From Companilactobacillus sp. (GTDB taxonomy: Bacteria > Bacillota > Bacilli > Lactobacillales > Lactobacillaceae): a stretch of DNA of 64,000 nucleotides. Location: NCBI RefSeq assembly GCF_022484265.1, contig NZ_JAKVLR010000001.1, positions 1,488,001 to 1,552,000 of the forward strand, read 5' to 3'. The number at the start of each line of letters is the position of its first letter. The stretch's first letter is position 1. Shown here one piece after another: positions 58,433 through 64,000 of this stretch. Below the pieces are notes generated by a model. That model saw only the letters and a program-made list of their open reading frames with translations. It was not told the origin of the DNA and made no database searches. A program made the translations under genes and the position numbers.

Positions 58433-59242
58433 TTGAACGAATTTACTCAAGTATTAACAATTGCTGGATCAGACTCCGATGGTAGCGCTGGTGCACAAGC
58501 AGATCTCAAGACTTTTATGTCTCTTGGCGTTTATGGAATGTCAGTTTTGACCGCTGCCGTAGCAGGTAACTCATACGGAATTCATGATGCAACGGTTATG
58601 TCCCCAGAATTTATTCTTAATCAAATCAAGGATATCAAAGATGACTTTAAAGTATCAGCTTTTAAAACTGGTATGTTGTCAGATTCAGCAACTATTAACA
58701 CTGTCGCTGATGCAATCAAAGACCGTCCATTCGGATTCTTCGTATTAGACCCCGTGATCATCACAAAACATGGAGCAATGCTTTTGGAACAAGAAGCTTA
58801 CCAAACTTTGATCGATAAGTTGTTCCCACTTGCAGATATTATTACACCAAACTATTACGAAGCTAAAAAGTTATCTGGTATGGAATTGGATAATCGCGAG
58901 GAAATAGTTGAAGCTGCTCACAAGCTGCAAGAACTTGGACCTAAGAACATTATGATCAAAGGTGAACATAGCGACGATTCAATCGATGAAGTCGAAGACT
59001 TTGTTTTACTAGAAGATGGTCAGTCATTTTGGATCTCTGAACCTTACGTTAAAACAGATCACATTAATGGAACAGGCGATACGCTTTCTTCCGCAATTGT
59101 GGCAGAAGTTGCCAAAGGTAAAGATTTGGAATCGGCAATTCGCATTGCCAAGACTTATACGTATAACGCTATTAAAAACGTCATTGACGTTGGACACAAA
59201 TATGGACCAATCAACCACTTTGTTAAAGACGATATAGAATAG
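58433..59242 (+). CDS. PdxK/ThiD-type kinase (pyridoxal or hydroxymethylpyrimidine)
   Basis: A 269-residue ribokinase-fold kinase beginning at TTG, with GGAGG 8 nt upstream. It has IAGSDSDGSAGAQADLKTFM, AFKTGMLSD, VLDPVIITKHGAMLL, ITPNYYEAKKLSG, and the catalytic GTGDTLSSAIVAEVAKG. The first motif reads GSDSDGSAGAQ where ThiD has GSDPSGGAGIQ, closer to the ThiD-like pyridoxal kinases of Firmicutes. No thiamine genes are nearby, so B6 salvage is favoured without certainty. Confidence 0.88.
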   Translation: MNEFTQVLTIAGSDSDGSAGAQADLKTFMSLGVYGMSVLTAAVAGNSYGIHDATVMSPEFILNQIKDIKDDFKVSAFKTGMLSDSATINTVADAIKDRPFGFFVLDPVIITKHGAMLLEQEAYQTLIDKLFPLADIITPNYYEAKKLSGMELDNREEIVEAAHKLQELGPKNIMIKGEHSDDSIDEVEDFVLLEDGQSFWISEPYVKTDHINGTGDTLSSAIVAEVAKGKDLESAIRIAKTYTYNAIKNVIDVGHKYGPINHFVKDDIE

Positions 59243-59270
59243 AAGAAAAACTCTATGGAGGACTCTTTGT

Positions 59271-60269
59271 ATGGTAAGAATCACTAAAATATCTACCGGT
59301 ACACTGCTGTTTATCCTTTCAGTAGTATTGATGATCAAAACTGGATTTCAAGGTTTCGTTGCAGCTCTGATCGGTAATGGTGCAATTGCCAGTGCTGCTG
59401 GTATACTGATTGCGATAACGTATATCGTAACCGCGGTAATTTACATTTTGACTAACCGGACTTACAGTTTGGTCCCAGATATCATCAGTTTTGTCATCTT
59501 AATAATCGGAGGCGTTATGGGGATCATCAATTCAAATCTTCCAGACACCGCCTATTTAAAAATTTGGTCTTGGATCGGAATCATCATCGGAGCGATTGTT
59601 TTGATCATCAGTATTGTCGATCTAATCATGAATCCAATTCCTGAAGAAGACGACAATCAACAACAACCGTATAATAGGAACAACTATTATCAACAAAGTC
59701 CAAATAACGGATATTTCCGCAATCAAAACGGCGGTTATGACCAACCAAATCAAAATTACAACAACGGCAGTTACCAACCCAATAATTTTGGAATGAACAA
59801 TGGTGAGCCAAATCAGTACCCATCTCGTTCATCTAGAGCAAATCCCCAAAATCAATCAACTGTCTCAAATAATCAGTTTGGACAATATGGTCCAAATCAA
59901 AGTTATGGTTCTAATCAAACCTACAATCAAAATCAGTCATATGATCAAAGCTATAATCAAAACCAAACCTATGGCCAAAATCAATCATTTGGAAATAACC
60001 AGTCCAACTTGAATCAAAACAATACCTATAATAGAGGACAAAGTTATAACCAGTATCCTGATCAAACTAACAATCAGTATCCTAACAATTACAACGGTGG
60101 TCAATTTGATCAAACGAATCAAAATTACAATGGATACACGCCGAACCAAAATCCATATGACAATGGTCAAAATGGCAATTTCAACCAAAATTTAAATAAT
60201 TCTTCAGAAAATAATTCAAATAATTTTCCTAGCTACGATCCGCAAAAAAGCCGTCGTAGTAGGCGTTAA
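59271..60269 (+). CDS. Membrane protein with a prion-like Asn/Gln/Tyr tail
   Basis: A 332-residue protein. Residues 1-125 are four membrane helices with short loops (LLFILSVVLMIK, SAAGILIAITYIVTAVIYIL, IISFVILIIGGVMGII, WIGIIIGAIVLIISIVDLI). Residues 126-332 are low complexity, over half Asn, Gln, Tyr and Gly, with units such as SYDQSYNQNQTYGQNQ and NQYPNNYNGGQ, ending KSRRSRR. With both termini predicted inside, the tail would be cytoplasmic. The membrane part resembles DUF308/DUF4064-like small proteins, but no family is certain. It is 29 bp behind the kinase gene. Confidence 0.75.
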   Translation: MVRITKISTGTLLFILSVVLMIKTGFQGFVAALIGNGAIASAAGILIAITYIVTAVIYILTNRTYSLVPDIISFVILIIGGVMGIINSNLPDTAYLKIWSWIGIIIGAIVLIISIVDLIMNPIPEEDDNQQQPYNRNNYYQQSPNNGYFRNQNGGYDQPNQNYNNGSYQPNNFGMNNGEPNQYPSRSSRANPQNQSTVSNNQFGQYGPNQSYGSNQTYNQNQSYDQSYNQNQTYGQNQSFGNNQSNLNQNNTYNRGQSYNQYPDQTNNQYPNNYNGGQFDQTNQNYNGYTPNQNPYDNGQNGNFNQNLNNSSENNSNNFPSYDPQKSRRSRR

Positions 60270-60300
60270 TGCAAGCCCTTTCAGGCTTGCATTTTTTTAT
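60268..60300 (+). terminator. Terminator of the prion-like membrane protein gene
   Basis: AATGCAAGCC-CTTTCA-GGCTTGCATT followed by TTTTT; it overlaps the stop codon. Confidence 0.9.
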
Positions 60301-60334
60301 CGTTATTTATATCGCGATAAATCATTTAGCACTA

Positions 60335-60363
60335 TTGATTATTCGATTAATTAATCATATGAT
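60335..60363 (+). promoter_or_regulatory. Probable promoter of the cyd operon
   Basis: TTGATT (60335-60340), 17-bp spacer, TATGAT (60358-60363). Nearby dyads are TATCGCGATA (60310-60319) upstream and GATTAATTAATC within the spacer. Neither matches a clear Rex or Fnr site. Confidence 0.5.
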
Positions 60364-60414
60364 AAACGTAGTTATAGATGTAAATCTATAAAGTTATAGG
60401 AGGAGGTTATTTAA

Positions 60415-61878
60415 ATGTTCGGTATTGGCTTAACCGTCGTCGGCTTAGCTCGTTTCCAGTTTGCCATGACTACCGTATTCCATTTCTTCTTTGTTCCGTT
60501 TTCTATCGGAATGGGATTTGTCGTAGCTATCATGGAAACTATTTACGCAGTTAAGAAAGACGAAGTTTACCGCGACATGGCTAAGTTCTGGGGAAAGATA
60601 TTCCTACTTAGTTTCGCCGTGGGTATTGTTACAGGTCTTATTCAAGAGTTCCAATTCGGTATGAATTGGTCAGAATATTCTAGATTCATGGGTGATGTCT
60701 TCGGTGCACCATTAGCTATCGAAGCATTACTAGCATTCTTTATCGAATCTGTCTTCATTGGTATTTGGATGTTTACTTGGGATAGATTTACTCCAGGTTG
60801 GCATGCATTTATGATTTGGATGACATCAATCGGTACTATGTTATCAGCTATTTGGATTTTGGCTGCTAACAGTTTCATGCAACACCCAACAGGTTTCACA
60901 ATTGCAGTTATGGGTGGTCACACACGTATCAAGCTAACTAGTTTTGGTGACGTTGTTGCTAACCCTCAATTGTGGAGAGTATTCCCTCACTTGATCATCG
61001 CAGCTATTATGACAGCTGGTGTTGTCATTGCTGGTATGAGTGCTTACGGATTACTTCGCAACAAGAAGGGTGAAAACCACTTCTTCAAGACATCATTAAG
61101 ATACGGCCTTTGGGTAGGTTTGATTGGTTCAATTCTTACAATCTTTGCTGGTGATTTCCAAACACAACAAATGTTGAAAGATCAACCAATGAAATTTGCT
61201 GCAACAGAAGGTATCTATCAAGATACTAAAGACCCAGCTCCATGGACTGTTATCGAAACAATCGATGCTAAGGGTCACAAGACTTCACACGAAGTTGAGA
61301 TTCCAAAAGTACTAAGTCTTTTGACTTACCATAAGACAACAGGTTCAGTTAAGGGTATGAATACCATTAACAAAGAACTTAACGATCAATATGGTAACAA
61401 GAAGTATGGTACACAAATGGGTTCAGAGTTAGACTTCTACCCACCTGCAAAGACATTGTTCTGGAGTTTCAGAATTATGACTGCAGTCGCATTTATCATT
61501 CTTATCTTTGATTTTCTTGGTCTATTATTCTCAAGAAAGAACAAGGATACTATCGAAAACAAGAGATGGTTGTTACACTGTCTTGGAATCGGTATTTGGG
61601 TTCCATTTATTGGTAACTCAGCCGGCTGGTTCGTAACAGAATTTGGTCGTTATCCTTGGATCGTTTACGGACTATTTACAATTTCTCAAGCCGTATCACC
61701 TTCATCAACTGTCGGAAGCTTGCTATTTAGTAACATTCTTTACTTCTTACTATTTGCCTTCCTCGGTGGCGTCATGGTTTGGTACAGCAGACAGACATTG
61801 CATCAAGGTCCTTACTTCGAAACAAAGGATTCTAAGCAAAACGTGGATCCTTTCGCAAAGGAGGCATTTGGTAAATAA
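60415..61878 (+). CDS. cydA: Cytochrome bd ubiquinol/menaquinol oxidase subunit I
   Basis: The catalytic haem b558/b595/d subunit, which oxidises quinol and reduces O2 in the membrane. The 487-residue protein starts with ARFQFAMTTVFHFFFVPFSIG, containing the haem-ligand His. It has SFMQHPTGF, the KxxAxEG-like quinol-loop segment KFAATEG, and FVTEFGRYPWIVYG, the bd signature (GRYPW for GRQPW). The short Q-loop is that of Gram-positive bd oxidases. GGAGGAGG precedes the ATG. In lactobacilli it works only when haem and menaquinone are supplied. Confidence 0.97.
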   Translation: MFGIGLTVVGLARFQFAMTTVFHFFFVPFSIGMGFVVAIMETIYAVKKDEVYRDMAKFWGKIFLLSFAVGIVTGLIQEFQFGMNWSEYSRFMGDVFGAPLAIEALLAFFIESVFIGIWMFTWDRFTPGWHAFMIWMTSIGTMLSAIWILAANSFMQHPTGFTIAVMGGHTRIKLTSFGDVVANPQLWRVFPHLIIAAIMTAGVVIAGMSAYGLLRNKKGENHFFKTSLRYGLWVGLIGSILTIFAGDFQTQQMLKDQPMKFAATEGIYQDTKDPAPWTVIETIDAKGHKTSHEVEIPKVLSLLTYHKTTGSVKGMNTINKELNDQYGNKKYGTQMGSELDFYPPAKTLFWSFRIMTAVAFIILIFDFLGLLFSRKNKDTIENKRWLLHCLGIGIWVPFIGNSAGWFVTEFGRYPWIVYGLFTISQAVSPSSTVGSLLFSNILYFLLFAFLGGVMVWYSRQTLHQGPYFETKDSKQNVDPFAKEAFGK

Positions 61879-62897
61879 TGACAACTCTACAAATTTTGTG
61901 GTTCTGTATAATCGGATTACTATTTGCCATCTTCGTCTTCCTAGAAGGATTTGATTTTGGTGTTGGTATGGCAACACGCTTCTTGGCTAAAGACCAAGAC
62001 GAACAAATTGCCATTCAAACTTCAATCGGCCCTCACTGGGACGGTAACGAAACATGGCTAGTTACAGCTGGTGGTGCAATGTTTGCATCAATCCCTATGT
62101 GGTATGCATCATTGTTCTCAGCTTATTATTACTTATTAATGTTAGTTCTAGTTTCACTTATCATTCGTGGTGTTTCATTTGAATTTACGAAACACGCCGA
62201 ATCAAAATCTGGTAAGAATTTCTGGTTATGGATGTTCTTTATCGGAAGCTTATGTGCACCATTCCTACTAGTTATGATGCTCACAAGTATGATCCAAGGT
62301 ATTCCTTTGAATGCTAACGGTGATGCAACTGGTTTACACTTCTTTGATGTTGTTAACTGGCTATCAATTGTCGGTGGTGTTGCAGGTGTACTTCTATCAT
62401 TAGTACATGGTTTGAACTTCATTCGTTTAAGAATGGCTGGTTCATTGCCAGAACGTGCTAAAAACCTAAACAAGATTCTTTATCCTATCTTGTTTGCTGG
62501 TGAAGTAGTATTCGCACTACTTGTTATTTTCCAAACAGACTTCTTTACTAAGAAATTAGTCTCATCATTGATTATTACAATCTTAATTGTTTTATTCTCA
62601 TTGTTGGGTTACTATGGAGTCCTAAAGGATAGAGCAGGATGGAGCTTCGTTGGAAGCGGTTTATCATTGAGTGCAGTTATCGTACTTATCTTCAATGGTA
62701 TGTTCCCACGTGTTATGATCAGTACAATTAAGGGTAACGATATTCTTCTTAAGAATGCCGCTAACTCACAATATACATTGACAGTTATGACAATTGTTGC
62801 ATGTATCTTGGTACCTATCGTATTGATTTACTTCATCTGGTCATACACTCTATTCACCAAGAAAATAAATCCTAAGGATAACACGGTGAAATATTAA
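61878..62897 (+). CDS. cydB: Cytochrome bd oxidase subunit II
   Basis: A 339-residue partner subunit with nine to ten helices. The start LQILWFCIIGLLFAIFVFLE and GFDFGVGMATRF carry the conserved E-GFDFG motif, and GPHWDGNETWLVTAGGAMFA follows. The length is standard. Its ATG shares one base with the cydA stop (TAATG), so the two are translationally coupled. Confidence 0.97.
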   Translation: MTTLQILWFCIIGLLFAIFVFLEGFDFGVGMATRFLAKDQDEQIAIQTSIGPHWDGNETWLVTAGGAMFASIPMWYASLFSAYYYLLMLVLVSLIIRGVSFEFTKHAESKSGKNFWLWMFFIGSLCAPFLLVMMLTSMIQGIPLNANGDATGLHFFDVVNWLSIVGGVAGVLLSLVHGLNFIRLRMAGSLPERAKNLNKILYPILFAGEVVFALLVIFQTDFFTKKLVSSLIITILIVLFSLLGYYGVLKDRAGWSFVGSGLSLSAVIVLIFNGMFPRVMISTIKGNDILLKNAANSQYTLTVMTIVACILVPIVLIYFIWSYTLFTKKINPKDNTVKY

Positions 62898-62899
62898 TT

Positions 62900-64000
62900 A
62901 TGATTGATAGGCGATTATTTCGCTTACCAGGAACAAAACGACTTATGCTGATGCTTGCAGGATTAACTTTCTTGCAAGCATTTGTTATTTTATTCCAAGG
63001 TAAGTACTTAGCAGATGCATTAGTAAACTCTTGGCACATGAAACCACTACAAACTATCATTTATCCAATGACACTCTTTGCAGTGGCTTTTGTTGTGCGC
63101 CATTTATTAAACTTGTTGAACACTAAGATCGTACAAAATTACTCTGGTAATTTATCAGAAGAGATCAGATCTCAGCTATTAGATAAGGTTTATAATTCTG
63201 GCCCCCAAATGATCTCAGAACGAGGAACTGGTAATTTAGTTACCGCTTCACTTGATGGGATCGATTTAATCGAAAACTACTTCAAACTAATTTTTACCAA
63301 AATGATGAATATGTCGATCATTCCTCCTGTACTTTTGGTCTACATTTACTTCCAAAATATTGCTTCCGGAATCACTTTGACGATTATTGTGCCTTTGATC
63401 ATCTTATTTATGATCATTTTAGGTTTAGCTGCGCAATCTAAGGCTGATGAGCAATACGATCAATACACTATTTTGTCTAACCATTTTTTGGACGCCCTCA
63501 GAGGCTTGCCAACCTTGAAAATGCTAGGTTTAAGTAAGCGTTACGTTAAAAATATTTATACAGTCAGTGACGAATATCGTCGTCGGACAATGAATACTTT
63601 GCGCATCGCCATCTTATCGACATTTGCACTCGACTGGTTAACGACCTTAGGAATTGCTATTTTAGCCGTATTCTTAGGTTTAGGTTTGATCAATAATCAA
63701 CTGCCACTCTTCCCTGCCTTAGTAACTTTAATTTTGGCACCGGAATACTTTTTACCACTACGGGACTTCTCAAACGATTATCACGCAACCTTGGATGGTA
63801 AAAACGCTTTAACAAATATCTTCTCGATCTTAGACCGGAAAGATACTGAAGATACTGACAAACTTGAAAAATTAGACTGGGACGAAAATTCTAATTTTGA
63901 GATCAACAATCTCCAATTCAACTACGATGATGAAGACAAGACTGCTGATGCTAGTCTTGATATCGATCACTTGAAACTATCCGGCTTTGACAACGTTGGT
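62900..64000 (+). CDS. cydD: Thiol reductant ABC exporter subunit CydD (3' end outside window)
   Basis: The frame starts at ATG 62900, 2 bp after the cydB stop, and runs open to the window edge (367 codons). It shows the six-helix ABC exporter domain (LMLMLAGLTFLQAFVILFQG, NMSIIPPVLLVYIYF, TFALDWLTTLGIAILAVFLG) with RGLPTLKMLGLSKRY in a cytoplasmic loop, and the start of the nucleotide-binding domain (FEINNLQFNYDDE). CydDC exports cysteine/glutathione and is needed for bd oxidase assembly. The Walker motifs lie beyond the window; cydC is expected next. Confidence 0.92.
   Translation, partial: MIDRRLFRLPGTKRLMLMLAGLTFLQAFVILFQGKYLADALVNSWHMKPLQTIIYPMTLFAVAFVVRHLLNLLNTKIVQNYSGNLSEEIRSQLLDKVYNSGPQMISERGTGNLVTASLDGIDLIENYFKLIFTKMMNMSIIPPVLLVYIYFQNIASGITLTIIVPLIILFMIILGLAAQSKADEQYDQYTILSNHFLDALRGLPTLKMLGLSKRYVKNIYTVSDEYRRRTMNTLRIAILSTFALDWLTTLGIAILAVFLGLGLINNQLPLFPALVTLILAPEYFLPLRDFSNDYHATLDGKNALTNIFSILDRKDTEDTDKLEKLDWDENSNFEINNLQFNYDDEDKTADASLDIDHLKLSGFDNVG

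Overview
The window looks like a chromosome segment of a low-GC Lactobacillaceae species. I infer a homofermentative lactobacillus of the Companilactobacillus type. The grounds are the SLAP-domain surface proteins with a YYRVST-EW signature, a MurE plus aspartate-racemase pair that suits Lys/D-Asp peptidoglycan, a cydABCD-type locus, and the block rsmG-noc-parA-parB-DUF951-ychF-DUF1129. That block usually lies near oriC, but no origin was recognised here. No IS element, prophage, CRISPR array, tRNA or rRNA was seen. Both window edges cut genes (a TetR regulator on the left, cydD on the right).

Layout. 0-5 kb: a self-regulated TetR/ABC-2 exporter operon, a secreted SLAP protein, and an IclR regulator with an SDR enzyme. 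5-8 kb: a dispersed palindromic repeat, guaB, and a two-gene SMR exporter behind a hairpin leader. 8-14 kb: two large SLAP/MucBP-like surface proteins, a MazG-like protein, a DUF1304-like membrane protein and a YtgP-type flippase. 13.7-14.7 kb: a gene-poor kilobase with the second repeat copy and a previously unlisted type I toxin-antitoxin locus (26-residue holin-like toxin, convergent antisense RNA). 14.7-21.4 kb: a ROK fructokinase, then an operon of an OYE/FadH-type flavoenzyme, an SDR and an acetoacetate-decarboxylase-like protein, divergent from a PucR regulator. The SDR and decarboxylase resemble CLA-DH and CLA-DC of the Lactobacillus fatty-acid saturation pathway. 21.6-23.2 kb: two tandem paralogues of unknown function.

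23-33 kb: a zinc/manganese-type ABC importer with GtrA, a lipoprotein, and a tight cell-wall operon (response regulator, histidine kinase, D,D-carboxypeptidase, MurE, aspartate racemase). 33-40 kb: a DUF4097 protein under a twin-operator promoter, then the chromosome-segregation block. 40-47 kb: accessory surface and membrane genes (FPQTG-anchored protein, acyltransferase, small secreted SLAP-like proteins) and two near-identical copies of a candidate small RNA with C-rich loops. 47-57 kb: PepC, an orphan GatD, an ECF S-component, ProC, DUF975, two paralogous anchored proteins, and a 1226-residue protein joining a secreted Thr/Gln-rich ectodomain to about 400 residues of nearly continuous membrane segments. 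57-64 kb: a GNAT pseudogene, a MerR/TipAS regulator with a 19-bp-spacer promoter, a ThiD/PdxK kinase, a membrane protein with an Asn/Gln/Tyr-rich prion-like tail, and cydABD.

The best candidates for something undescribed are the duplicated C-rich small RNAs (42.89-43.05 and 44.21-44.38 kb), the 1226-residue hybrid protein, the tandem paralogues at 21.7-23.2 kb, the OYE variant of the fatty-acid operon and the dispersed intergenic repeat. All calls come from reading the sequence; no database search was run.
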